A model generated the notes under the pieces. It was not told where the DNA came from, did not search any database, and saw only the letters and a list, made by a program, of their open reading frames with translations. 64,000 nt of DNA. It comes from Casuarius casuarius. Its lineage: Eukaryota; Chordata; Aves; Casuariiformes; Casuariidae. Positions 41,233 to 53,431 of this stretch are shown here, one piece after another. The stretch lies in the NCBI GenBank assembly GCA_003342895.1, contig PTFA01000024.1, positions 2,064,932-2,128,931 of the forward strand, written 5' to 3'. Within the stretch, counting starts at the first letter, position 1. Every line of letters begins with the position of its first letter. The position numbers were made by a program, and so were the translations under genes.

Positions 41233-42992
41233 AAGCTGTGTTCAGTATATTTTTTTCATATGCCTTTAAATGAGAGATTTACCATATAGTAGTGTTAGGC
41301 TGCTTCAGGTACAGTTGATGTTATGTGTTTAATGCTTATACCTAAAGAAAATCATTAGTTCTGAGTATTTCTTTCAAGCTGTCTAACCCAAAGCTGCTGG
41401 GTTTTGCAGCCTGCCCCCAGGGGCTAGGAGGCATCTGAGCAGGGGTCACTGTGTCCCCTGTGTAATGGGGAGGAAAGGCTCAATTCCCAAGAGGAATTTA
41501 GATATCTAAATGCCATGTGAGGTTCCTAAAACCAAATGTGGTGATCAGGTCGAATCCTGGCCATGCCCAATTTCTGTAAGTTAATGGCACCATGCACCTG
41601 CCTCGGGCTGAGATCCTGGGGCTGCTTTACCCGGGGGCCCTGATCCAGTATGATGTTTCCAGACCCTGCAAGCCTAGCGTATCTTGGAGGCACCCAATGT
41701 TGTACATAAAAATAGGATCAGTGCTTCAGTATTCCAGTTTTATTACTGTGCCCTCTTGCTTCTCTAAATCAAAGGTTCTCCTGTTTTAGTTTCATAGTAG
41801 ATATGGTAGTTCATAACTTTATTGGTCTTGCAGAAGATGGATCCAGAAACCTGATGGTGTTCATCCTAAGAAATGGAAGTTGAGGTTTTAGGAACTGACG
41901 GACTGTTCAGTCAGATTCTTCACAATTTTGTGTTTAAATCTAAACTCTGCTCAAACATCTGGCTAGCAATTGGGAGGAGAGTTTTCTCAGTGGGAGAATA
42001 TACCTTATCTCCAATTCAGTGCTGAGAAAATTCGTGTTGCAGGTGTCTTGTCTTCAAGATGGTCCTCCAGCAAAGGCGGAAGAAGCTCAAGACATAGGAT
42101 GTCCCTGACTGTCTTGTGAAAAATATATATATAAATGAAGGAAAATCACTAGTGGGAAAAAGTAATGCCATCTTGAAACATTCAGCAAAAAGCAATAAAG
42201 AACAAAGGTAAAATCTGTGGCAATTAACTTGTAAGGCTCCTGCAATTTGGACAAATTGAACTCTTCTGGATTCCTCCTGTGGAGCCAGATTTCTGCTTTT
42301 ACCAGGGTTCCTGATCCGAGCAGGCTTTACAGCCCAAGCAGCAGGGAACTGAGGAGACAGTATTTCTGCCCATTTTCAGCAACTGTTAACTCCTGCTCTG
42401 ATTAGCAGCTGAGTTACTGGCATATGGTTTGGCACTGTCCATAAGCTCGAGGATTTCTACCAGAACAGAGAATGATGCCTCTCCCGTTTTATTTTGTCAG
42501 CTTCCCCCTACCTTGCTTTTCACTGCAAATGTGTTGCCCTGAACCAAGTGTGCTTATAGCAGAGGGGAAGAGTCATCGGGAAGGGGACTGTACGTGGTGC
42601 CGTCTCTGCGGCTTTGTTGAAATCAACCGTTTTGCTAAAAAGACTCATTTTGTCCCCTCGATCACGAGTACTGGCAAAGCTCTGTGCACTAAGGACTTGT
42701 CTGACCTGGCAGAGGTACGTGCAGAGCAAAAGCCCTGCTTCTCTCCGAGTATGTGACATCGGGTTACTGTTTACTTTTGCTTGCCTCCATGGTAATGGTC
42801 ATATCCAGTTTAGTTTAATCAGCAGTTGCCTATAATGTGCGGCAGGGGAAATCTGCATTAACATACATGTGTATATATAATATATAAGCTGTATTTGAAA
42901 GTTTGTGACAGAAATAAATAAACAGAGCTAAGTAAGAGATCACACAGCTTTTGTCACCAAAACTACACTGTTTGGACTGCTATTTTTTATTT

Positions 42993-43006
42993 TGTGTGTG
43001 TGTGTG
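42993..43006. repeat. (TG)7 microsatellite
   Basis: Seven uninterrupted TG units in intron 4. Confidence 0.9.
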
Positions 43007-45042
43007 CTGGCAAGGGAGCCCCGTGCTGAGAGCTGAAGTGCGAGGTACAGTTACACTTCGATACATTGCGGACTTTGTTCGGCAGGATAGGGGTATGAAT
43101 CTACTCTTGAGAAGGAGGTCAAATAGGGGTTTCCTATTCGTTCAGCCCCTTATGGGAATTGCTGGCTTCCTACTGAGGTGGTCAGGGCTCATAAAACAGG
43201 CACAGACAAAACACTTTGATATTTTCATCCCTTCGGGCATGATGCAATTGTTGCAAAATTAGAGGTTTTGTTACGAGCGTGAAAGAATTTCGCTGCGGCA
43301 ATTAACTGATCCCGAAAGGCCCCACCTTTGCTTCATCCTCTGTAACAGAAAAATTATGTGTCTTTGTGGAAGCTGATCTCGTTTTGGAGTGTGTAGACAA
43401 AATGTTGTTTTATAAATATGGGACAATCACAGGGTGATAGGAAATGAAGGCCAGAGCCGGACAACAACTGCGTGAGGCACTTCACGTGCGTATCATAAAT
43501 CAGTGTGGTCCATGCAGCAACTCTGTGATGGATCAGGTCCTTCCACTGAGTGCTCATTTTTCTTGGCACAGAAGGAGAATTGCTGCTCGCGTGATAATGG
43601 ATGGTGCCAGTTTTGGACTGCGCAGTTAGAGGACAGTCCTGCCCAGCCTGCCACTTCCAAAGAGTTTTAATCAGTGGCGATGTTTCCCAGAAGAGATGAG
43701 CTTTATCAGGGAGACGCAACAAATGAAAAATGAAGGGGGGACCTAAGGCAGGATAAGACGCCAGAAGCAATGGGCTGCACTCAGTGCTGTGCAGGTCTTG
43801 GGTGAGCTGTTCATCGTGGCTAGCTCTTGTCTGCTGGCAGGTTTTTGTGCTCTTCTGGCCCAGCTGAAGTTTAAGCAGGCTGGTTTTACATGTTTTCGAT
43901 GATGATTTTGTCCTACTCATATGCAGGACTAATGCAGAAAACATGAAGATATTTGTAAGAGGAGTGGATTAAATGGGTGACCAAAGCAGTTACGAATATC
44001 TGAAGATAATAAATAAGGTACAAAGCATAGGAGAGTATTGATATAACACTTCAAAAATATAGAGGGGCACCACAGCCCTATGAACTGACTGTTTAGTTAA
44101 GAAAAAGCTGATTAAATTTTTGGGTATGCTAGGATTGCTCCAGAGTGATGGTTTTCCAGATTACATTTTATATTTTTTTCAACCCGTCATGCAGTAGCGG
44201 ATCCTAGTGCAGAGGCTGCGATGTGCTGGAGGAAGCACATGGTGTGCTGGATATTGCACCTGAGAGCACTCTCGCTAGGCGGGCCCTTTTCGGCACTCAT
44301 GATCTAGAGACCAGCTCTATATTATTAACCAGGGCTTTGGGGAGGATGTGTTGAACCACTGGGCCTTTAGGCTAGTCCTTTTATCCCAAAATGTTTACGC
44401 TGCGGTAAGGAGAGCAGAAGTTGGTCCAATAGCTGAACTGAGCAATGCATTCAAAAGTATGTTGGAAGGGGAATTTGACATTAACTGAACAAGGAGAGGA
44501 GGAAAAGAAGTTATACCCTTGATTACTTTTCATTATGTTTATCTAACTCGTAGTTCCAAATTATTCCATATTTTAATTAAATCTTGGCAAGTTCTCTTGT
44601 GCTGTTCACTACAGGAAATGAAGAATGGGAGAAAGAGGTGGGAGAAGAGAACCAACTGTTTGCCTAATTGTACTGTATGCAGTTCGATGCCAAAAATGCA
44701 TGAAGACAAGTAACATGATCTATGTTACTGTCTCAGTCTAACAGCGCTTTAATAGATTTTAATAGATTCATCTGTCAAATCCCATCACTCTCAGCATATG
44801 ATTTTTAAATTAATCTTAGTTTTTGATTTACTTCTTTCACTAATGAGCTATTTACAGGTTGCCTCATTAATACTTCTAAGGTAGTATAAAGAGAGAATTG
44901 GAGGAGTAAGCTGCACTTGGGGAACTAAACCATTTCAGATTTACAATTTTTTTTCTTTCTCCTTTTATAAGAGTATGTTTCCTAAAAATTCATTGGGGAC
45001 AGCTAGACATCTGCTTATACAATCCCAATCTGTCTTTTTCAG

Positions 45043-45170
45043 AGAAGATTACCATGAAGACGGGTTCTGTCAGCCATACCGGGGAATTGCATGTGCACGA
45101 ATCATTGGAAACAGGACCATTTATGTGGACTCCCTCCAGATGCAAGGGGAAATTGAAAATCGAATTACCG
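45043..45170 (+). CDS. ROR2: ROR2 exon 5: start of Frizzled CRD
   Basis: The exon is 128 nt, enters phase 2 and leaves phase 1. Its first base completes Gln of exon 4 (CA+A). It then encodes [20 protein letters not shown], the beginning of the Frizzled-type cysteine-rich domain with its first two cysteines, followed by [23 protein letters not shown] is a likely glycosylation site. The acceptor is TCTTTTTCAG and the donor GTAAGA. In ROR2 this domain binds Wnt5a at the cell surface. Compared with remembered mammalian ROR2, the residue after the linker Gln is Glu instead of Asp, and ARI replaces ARF. Confidence 0.97.
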
Positions 45171-48100
45171 GTAAGATTATGTACCTTTGTAGTAGGACAA
45201 TAAGCATTTGTGAAAGTATCCAATTCAAGTACAAATGTGTTATCGTCCTTTTCAGCTTTATCAGTTAATGAGTGAGATACATAAAGGTTTAGAGTCGGTG
45301 ATCCAGTTTTCCTCTTCTGCAGTTAGAAAAACTTGGAGCAAAGAGGGTAAAAATTGCTATCATGTATAAAAGAATTTTCCACCTTAATTGAAATGTCAGA
45401 GTCTTGACTTTTTAACAGCTTGTAATTTGCATTGGAGCTTTTGGCATGATTGATTCAAATAGAAGATTTTTTTAAAAATCAAGTGTGTTCTGATGTAATG
45501 AACATGACTGTGTTTTGGTTCTCTTGAAACAAATTTGGTGGTTGTTCCTTTGGGTTTCCCTCCCCTACTGCATAGTCCCAGCAGAGTTTAGATTTCACAC
45601 TGATTTATACAAGAGCTGACCTTCCTGTGCTCTACCCCTGCTGATTCTTTCTCTGATCATCATTTCTGTGCATACTTGCAAATATGTGTCCAAAGCCTTA
45701 ATGACTTTTAATGGGTTGTACGTCAACATAGGTTTTCTTCGCTGGAGCTCGTCAGAGTGATCACTGACGTTAGCAGCTGCGATTCGGATGCACACAACTA
45801 CAGCAAGCAAATGAATCTGTGGAATAGAGCAAACTGTTTATAGCAATATATGGCCAATTAACTCAGTCCAGGAGGAGCTTATTGTCATCTGGTCAGATAT
45901 GGCTAGCTAATTGAATCTGTTATTTAAACACAACCAGTTGCCAAAAAAACTTGACTTTGCTTGTCAACTCTATCCCCTTAAAGGCATTACTTAAAAGAGT
46001 CAATGTTGAGCCAGAAATTCAGGGTTTTTTCCTACTCCTGATATGGGGATATGGTGATCAGATACTGTGTTTGTCAAAGATTTCCTTGTGCTGTTAAGAT
46101 TCATTCCCTTCCCTTCTATTCCTGCACTCTGTTATAATTCGCACCTCTTACACCATTCTCTCATTAAATAATTCATACTTTTAAGATTTTGATATCTTGT
46201 TCCCTATGATATCATCTCTGTCCTGTTTAGATGGTTTTTCAGCAATGACTAAACTTGTAATTCTGTGAATCAGGTTCATAATGCCCTTTTCAAAAAAAAA
46301 AACCAAAAAACAAAAAACTAGCAATGCCTTCCAGGAAATGTTTATTCATCAAGTTATATTTCTTTCTGGACTATACAGTATGGGCATTCACAATCAGACT
46401 ATATGTTCCCTAATACCACTGGTTATTGGTTAGATTATGGAGTTTGGGGACTGGCGTTGTGGAGAATTTCTGATTGAACCATTCTTTATTGGGAAAACTC
46501 ACCACACAGAGTACTGTAGTGCCTATTGAGGTGGTAATGATAACAGAATTATATAGCATTTCTAAAGTATATTCGTCTAAAGGATGTATCAAAAGCCTTG
46601 TGCAAAGTAATCACTGTGGATTTCACGGTGTACTTGCTTCTTACAAATCTTAAATGCAAAACTTAAGTATTGCAAGACTGAGTGTTCTCTGCACAAATGC
46701 CAGGATACTTCCGAGACCGAGGTGTTTTGTTAGATGAAAACCCAGCTATATAACTTCTGCTTATATTCTGCTTATATTTGCTATATGCTTTTTAAGTATA
46801 GTTTTTGGTGGGATCTCTTTGTACTCAGAGGCATACAATATTTCAAGTGGAGGCTGCGAATGGGTAATAGTGACATCTACTGTCCAACACCAAGAACCTA
46901 TTTAAAAAGGATCCAGACACTATCTGCGGGGAATTTTCATTCTGTTTTTTTCATGTCCCTGCTGTGCTGATGTGCGATATACATTCCCTTCATCTCTACC
47001 GCCTGTGGTGCTATTTGGTCCTCCTCCTGAGGTCTGGTGAGAATCTCAGCCTTCTACTACAGAAGAAGGGCATTCCTGGAGAAAAACTTGAAACATCACT
47101 TAAGAGACAGGAAAGGCAACAATAAGGAGTGCACAGACCCGACCCTTGGCCTGTGGATATGTGTGATTTGCAATGTCTTTACTGTGCTGTTTAATATCTG
47201 TTTGACTGAAAAAATAATCCCCATAGACTTCTTAATTTTTCTCTTCTTGAAAGTGCCATTTCCCACATATTTCATTCAGATGCTCTACTGAAATGATGCC
47301 AGTGTTCAAGACTCCTAACTGCTATTTGTCTGCATATTTGTGCTTGTGTATTCACTTTCTCACTCTGATAAAATTATCTAAGATGGCAGATCTTAAAAAC
47401 TTCAACTTTTCCCCTCTTTTTAAAAATTTTCGGCAGCTCTATGCTTTCCCTCTGATCCCTGGCTCGTGGCCCTTATAACTAAGTGAACCTGGAAAGAGGC
47501 TTGGGAATAGAGTAAATTCTAGGGTTTAACATAACTTTATAGGAACAGGCATGCTTTGAGAAAGGAGCTTAGAAAACTTGAGTGGTTAATTGGCTTTCTG
47601 GGCCATTTCTGGCATTCTTTGGAGACCAAGGATCTTAGCAAGAATGTGCAGGGCTTGGGTGGTGAAGAAGATCTTTGTATTTCTGCACCCAGGTGTTTAG
47701 ATTTTGGTGACTGCCCTGCTCTCACAAGGTGTCACTGCTGATTAGAGGCTCCTCCAGAGGCTCGGGCTGCTGATATTTTGCTCATAGTGTTGCCACCTGC
47801 CCTCTGGTACCCTGGTAATCACTGCCCCCCCCACGTGTCTGCCCCTCTGCATGTCTTATTTGAGTGCTACACTGTTACCACCCAGCCCTACTTGCTTTTG
47901 CTTCTCCTGTCAAAATAAAGATATTCTGATCCAAATTCTGCAACACCTTCACAAAAATTAATATGGTTTCAGATAACCAACAGTGACTAGTTTGCTCCTT
48001 CAGATTTATTTTTCCCCATTAGTCCTAGGAACAAGCACACCTCACAGCTGTCATTCAAGGCCTGATATCATGCTTATTTGTGCAGTATTCACAGTGGGAT

Positions 48101-49148
48101 TGATGCAAGGTTACATTCCTGTATTAATATTCTTGCATTAATTATAAGCAGAGCTGTAAACCACAGGCAAGGCTAGAGCTAGGGCTGCAGCATGGATGGC
48201 GTTCAGGAGAGGGGACTCTGGTAGGAGCCTGGTAGGGCGGGAGGCAGCAGCAAGTGGGTGGTAGCTGGGCAGGAGGGAAAGAACTGATTTGTAGTTTGCA
48301 AATGGGTTGCTGAATAACTCGAACTGCTCATTTCCTTCCTTCCTTCTTACAGCGTACGTTGGTGGGATGTGCAGTCTAGCAACCTTCACTCACAATTAAT
48401 GTTTTCCAGGGTGGGAATGTTCCTACATTCAAAGCTTGATTCATCCCCAGATACATGATGCACGTGCACATTTGTCTCTTCTTTCAAGTGTGCAAGAAAA
48501 CTCCCAGATAAACGCTAGCGTGTAGGCACTGGGAGCTTAAGGGGAGGATCAAGTGCTTAACTAATTATGACATTCATCTTAATGTGATCAGTATGCTGAG
48601 ATTAGTGACATTCATTTTTCCCAAACTGCCGCCTGTTAGGCTTCTCATACCTATTAATAGCAATATCTCCCCAAATACCAAAAGCACATTTCCCTTTGCC
48701 TTTCAAGGCTTGAAAAACACATATCTTGTTTACTGATCAAAACATCTATAGAAGAAAGTGATCGTCATTGAGATTTTACCTGCTTAGAAGCTTTGGAAGC
48801 ACAGGTTAACATCCTGGCAGGTGCGTCTGGACTTGGATCTTAATTCTTTCAAGTTAAAATTAGTCAAGTGCCACACAAATTCTCAGTGCCAATCACCTGG
48901 GTGACTTCAGAAGAAATGAGGTCCCGCAAACTATGTGCAGATGTTGGAGAGACACTAGAGTGGTGGGTTTGCTTTCTGCATTTGTTGTCTGTCCTCTGCA
49001 GCAGAAATGACCTCATTTTCTTGCTACTCAGTAGGCTTTCAGATCCTCAAGAAAAGGCAGAGCTGTAAAGGCAAACAATGTAAAAATTAATTTGTTGCTC
49101 GTACATTCTGTGAATTGGTACTTAACCACAATCTTTGTTTCTTTCCAG
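45171..49148 (+). other. ROR2: ROR2 intron 5
   Basis: A 4.0-kb phase-1 intron with donor GTAAGA and acceptor CTTTCCAG. It contains an A-rich low-complexity stretch at about 46290-46319 and otherwise unremarkable unique sequence. No exon or RNA gene was recognised. Confidence 0.92.
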
Positions 49149-49463
49149 CTGCATTTACCATGATTGGCACGTCCACACATCTGTCCGATCAGTGCTCACA
49201 GTTTGCCATACCATCTTTCTGCCACTTTGTGTTTCCCCTGTGTGACGAGCGCTCCCGGACCCCTAAGCCACGGGAGCTGTGCAGGGATGAATGTGAAGTC
49301 CTGGAGAACGATCTCTGCCGGCAGGAGTATAACATTGCCAGGTCAAACCCCCTCATTTTGATGCAGCTACAGTTGCCTAAGTGTGAGGATCTCCCACGAC
49401 CTGACACCCTGGAGGCTGCCAACTGCATAAGGATTGGGATCCCAGTGGAGAGACTCAACCGAT
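49149..49463 (+). CDS. ROR2: ROR2 exon 6: rest of Frizzled CRD
   Basis: The exon is 315 nt and symmetrical (phase 1/1), covering residues 176-279. It opens with [20 protein letters not shown] and ends at [11 protein letters not shown]. It supplies eight cysteines (QCS, FCH, LCD, LCR, ECE, LCR, KCE, NCI), which with the two in exon 5 make the ten expected of a Frizzled CRD. The acceptor is CTTTCCAG and the donor GTAAGT. The last base T joins AT of exon 7 to make Tyr. The sequence is strongly conserved with mammalian ROR2, for example [20 protein letters not shown]. Frameshift-free skipping would be possible but would destroy the ligand-binding domain. Confidence 0.98.
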
Positions 49464-51341
49464 GTAAGTCTTGATGCTTCATCATGGGAAGAAAGTGGAG
49501 TCTGGGCCTTCAGTGCCGGTTAGGTTGAGACTGAGACACAATATATTATCAGAGGTTCTTTTTGCATAGAAAATACTGCTGTACTGGACGTTATTACTTT
49601 CTGTGGTGTTAATACTGACCATAACCTTGCATTGTTGTAAGGTTAGGGTGGTGAGGAAGCTGAAATGTTGTTGTTTAGCACTGAAAAGTGTTATATCAAT
49701 GACCTTAGCCAATAAAATTCTGTGTTCACACACCAGTTTTGGGACAGATTTGCTTGGGGCAACAGTGCATTGCAGGCTTCCCTACCCACACGCCTCTCCC
49801 CAAACTCTGGCTTGAGGTCCCTGACCAGTGAAAACATGGTTCATTTACCCACCTTCTTTAGTCCTTACCTTTCTGCATGAGTCACCCCACACAGCTATGT
49901 GTGAGTTCTGTTTAAATGTCAGTAAACCTTAAATAAGCTGCAGAAGCTTCGCTGGGAATGGTTATTAAGTAATTACACATTTTAGGCTATATGATGCTCA
50001 TTCTTTCTATGCAGAAATCCACAAGAATACTAATCCTGTAAATCGAGCGTGGAGCGTACTTGTCCTTTGACACACAGCATGGGTGAAAACATTCATCTTG
50101 TTTCTGTGGATTTATATTTGCACCCAGGAAGAGAAAGGTTGTCAGTTCTTAGTGCCAACACTTTTTCTGCCTGCTCCATTTCCCAGGAAGTGATCACCAC
50201 TATATGGCTCCATGGGGAAGCTGTATGACCAAAAAAGATGTTTAAGACTCGAAGTGTGTTCGGCTTATTCTGAGTATCTGTTTTCTGAACCCACCGTTAG
50301 GAGCAGGGGTCGTAGTTAAACAGGCGGCATGGAAAACTAGTTGTGTGCCAGTAGGGCATTAGTCCATTGGAGCTGAAAAGCAGAAATAACTGAAAAAGTG
50401 ATGACAGAGCCGGACCAGCCAAGGAAGAGGTAGCAACCCAAAGGAATGAGAATAAAAACAACCAATCTGAAATCTGGCAAATGGTGCTCAGAGCCAGTGG
50501 TTACTCCCTCTAGTGGAACAGCTCCAGTTAAGTATCCTTGATTTTTTTTAGGAAATGGAAAGCGGAAGTTTGAGCGGGTTGGATTCCCGAGGGCTGAGGA
50601 GGGCGACTCAGGAAAGCTGAGAGTGTAATGTTGCAAACCTGCGGGGAAATGCACGATTCAGTTCAGGTGCTGCGTGTGGCAGGCAGGCCTGCAAAAGGAT
50701 GTGAAGAGAGGATAGCAGCAAAACTGAGCTAGGATAAAGACAAAACCAGAGTTCGACAGATACAAAAGAGTGGTGTATCTAAAGAAAAGAAAACCCCAAA
50801 TTCTTTTTTTTTTCTTTCCAGAAAGGGAAAGGAAGGAAAAATCAGCAAGAGGCATTACAAAACGCAGTGCTAATTTCTCTAGGAAGTGAGCAGTATGAGA
50901 AAATAGGAAGATTAGAAGAAATAAAAAGTGATAGGCCATGTTGGCGTGAGGAGACTTCTGCTGAGGTGAACCTCACATCTCTAATTTAGTTAAACTTATC
51001 TTGTCCTGTGTCTAGAGGTACAAAGTACATGCTGCTCAGTAGCAACTTGCATTCAGAGATACCAGATGATTTTATGTGTAGCCGTAGGATGGAGACATTC
51101 AAGAGCAGAATTCAAAAATATCCATATGTCAAAGAGGAGAGGTAGCCACAGAGCTGAAATTTCAAAAAGCACAACTTTTCTAAAGAAAAAGTCAAACATC
51201 TTGAAGTACATACATTTAAGTATTTAAATCCTAACGTACTTCATTTTATGCACACATGATGTATGCACTTCAGCTGTTTTGGTTTTGCTGGCTCCTGAAT
51301 ATTTTGTGATGTGTAACGTTTTGTCAAATCCTGCGCTGCAG
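49464..51341 (+). other. ROR2: ROR2 intron 6
   Basis: A 1.9-kb phase-1 intron with donor GTAAGT and acceptor GCGCTGCAG. No repeats of note and no further exon were recognised. Minus-strand open frames near 50.3-50.9 kb show no known domain. Confidence 0.92.
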
Positions 51342-51587
51342 ATCACCAGTGCTACAACGGCTCTGGAGCGGATTATAGAGGGACAGTCAGCGTCACCAAA
51401 TCTGGCCACACTTGTCAGCTCTGGGACTCGCAGAATCCCCACAGCCACGAACTGACCAGCGCGCAGTTTCCAGAGCTGGGCGGCGGGCACGCCTATTGCC
51501 GAAATCCCGGCGGCCAGATGGACGGGCCCTGGTGTTTTACAAAGAATAAAAACGTACGCATGGAACTGTGTGACGTACCTTCTTGTA
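51342..51587 (+). CDS. ROR2: ROR2 exon 7: kringle domain
   Basis: The exon is 246 nt and symmetrical (phase 1/1), covering residues 281-361. It contains exactly one kringle: [20 protein letters not shown], then a second Cys in GHTCQLW, the typical [27 protein letters not shown] and MELCDVPSC, giving six cysteines. The acceptor is GCGCTGCAG; the donor GTATGT is slightly off consensus. The kringle is extracellular and is a protein-interaction module specific to ROR receptors among vertebrate receptor kinases. Differences from remembered mammalian sequence cluster at [17 protein letters not shown], the least conserved part of the domain. Confidence 0.97.
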
Positions 51588-53228
51588 GTATGTATTCTCT
51601 TTCTTTTTTCCCCTATGACTGGCCTAAATCCTGTGTGGTTGTGAATGTTGCATGTTGTTACAAGTGTGCTTCACTCAGCAAGCTGTGCTTTCTCACTTGC
51701 TGTGGGGCGGTACCCTTGTTTTGCCTTGCACTTGGGCAAAATTGCCTTGAGAGCAGAGCTTGTAACTGAAATACTGTGCTACTTTTTTATTACATATTGA
51801 AGGCTTAAGCAGAGATGATAATTCATGATACTGTTGTGGTTTGGTTTCAAACTTGTTAAAGATCATGCCTTGATGTACTTACCACTTTTACTCTGTACAG
51901 CATCTTGCAGGCAGCAAAGATTTTCAGATCCTGTAGAGGGAGATATAGCACCGCGCTTGGTTGTAAGAAACCCAAAGCACAGAAGCAGAGATGTCATGAA
52001 AGAGATGTTTTTTATCAGAAATGCCGTAGGCTATCTGCTTCTGGATCAGTACCGCACTACTGTTAGCAAAAATAAGCAGCAGCCTCTCACAGCATGTTGA
52101 TGCAGTCCCGTTTACTTTCCGTACTGGTGCAGAATTCATTCTAGAGCTGTTACAGTTGTAACAGTCTTCAGAGACCACAAAGCAACTTAATACTGTGCTT
52201 ATTAGGAAGAAAAGTATGTTTCCTGCAGCAACAAATGTACTGTGGAAGCCATGCAAGTGGTTTCATTGCAGATTTCCTGGATATCTAAGAGCACCCAGAA
52301 CTGACATGAAATTTCTGAGTTACTTCACTTTTTTACAGTAATAGCATTTGACATATAAAATAAATTTCTACATCGCATGTAACATGGTGTAAAGATTACA
52401 CTGGGATGTGGTTGTGGTGAAAGCAGCAGTCACAAATAGCAAAACCACGGATTGCAGAAGACAACCCAGGCAGTTCCAATAAACCTTCTGGACATCATCA
52501 TGCTGTCCTGTAGTCTCTAAACACCAAGAAAAACGTAGTTTACAAAGGTTCCCAAACAGTCCTATTAAATGTATTGATGGCCTTTTCACCTTTGTTGTAC
52601 TGTAACTTGTGTTAACAAGAGCAATTTAATTCTCTTAAGTACACAATGTCCCTGCCAGTGAGAGGTGAGATTTCCTTTATTCTGTGCAGAAGCAGTATCA
52701 GTGGAGGTAAATTAGAAGGCAAAGTGCTGATGAAATGGCTGAAGCTGAGTGAGAAGGCCAGATTGCCATGTCGTGCTGCAGTTTATGACATTGAGACTTT
52801 ATATACAATCATGAAGACTATTCACTTTCCTTATATCCACTGAAGACTATTCACTTACCTTATATCCACTGAACAAATTAATGCAATGATTCTGAAGTCT
52901 GTATTCTGCACTTTCTACAGCAGGAAACCTCAAAAATAATGGAAGATAAACCATGTGCTAGTACAGTCAAAGCAGACCATGTTAAACTTGGGAGTCCTTT
53001 CTTTTCTTCACACTGCTTGCTGCTGTGTTCATCCAGATTTCTCGGAAACATTTAAAGGAAAATTACTGTGTGGGGGAAAAAAGCATGACTTCCGTTTTCA
53101 TCTTATAGAGGGTTACTTTTTGTTTAAAATTTGTTGTCAACCAAGACTCTAGTGCTTTTTGTTTTTCTTTACTGTTTAACACATTAAAAATGCTGATTGT
53201 AACCAGTGGCTATTTCTGTGCCCTACAG
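51588..53228 (+). other. ROR2: ROR2 intron 7
   Basis: A 1.6-kb phase-1 intron with donor GTATGT and acceptor GCCCTACAG. The notable content is a 29-bp tandem duplication at 52812-52869. No coding exon was recognised. Confidence 0.93.
52812..52869 (+). repeat. 29-bp tandem duplication (two copies)
   Basis: The copies at 52812-52840 and 52841-52869 both begin TGAAGACTATTCACTT and end CCTTATATCCAC. They differ at one position (T or A at base 17 of the unit), so the duplication is recent compared with the surrounding intron. Confidence 0.95.
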
Positions 53229-53431
53229 GCCCACGTGACAACAGCAAAATGGGAATTCTCTACATCCTGGTTCCCAGCATAGCTATCCCTTTGGTTATTG
53301 CCTGCCTTTTCTTCTTGGTCTGTATGTGCAGGAACAAGCAAAAGGCATCTGCTGCTACACCACAGCGTCGCCAGCTGATGGCATCTCCTAGCCAGGACAT
53401 GGAAATGCCACTCATCAGTCAGCACAAACAG
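53229..53431 (+). CDS. ROR2: ROR2 exon 8: transmembrane segment and juxtamembrane region
   Basis: The exon is 203 nt, enters phase 1 and leaves phase 0. After SPRDNSKM it encodes the membrane span [20 protein letters not shown] and FLVCMC (about residues 370-395), followed by basic RNKQK, which fits the stop-transfer side facing the cytoplasm. The juxtamembrane part [20 protein letters not shown] leads into the kinase exon. The acceptor is CCCTACAG and the donor GTATTT, which is weak at positions 4-6. Residues are nearly identical to mammalian ROR2. This exon anchors the receptor, and its loss would shift the frame. Confidence 0.98.

Larger units (their letters stand above)
24632..45042 (+). 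other. ROR2: ROR2 intron 4
   Basis: At 20.4 kb this is the longest complete intron in the window (phase 2, donor GTAAGT, acceptor TTTTTCAG). It holds a 16/15-bp minisatellite at 28004-28126, oppositely oriented MIR-like pieces at 29684-29890 and 29918-29955, an adjoining T14/A13 tract at 31728-31754, a MITE-like palindromic segment near 37.9 kb, a G-run at 41217-41232 and a (TG)7 run at 42993-43006. AT-rich homeobox-motif blocks near 31.8, 33.5-33.9 and 37.5 kb are candidate regulatory DNA. No coding exon was recognised. Confidence 0.9.

Noticed and set aside
43354..43944. 196-codon open frame on the minus strand in intron 4
   Set aside because: No recognisable domain, signal or splice context. 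In 64 kb over six frames, one or so frames near this length can arise by chance, so it is not annotated as a gene.
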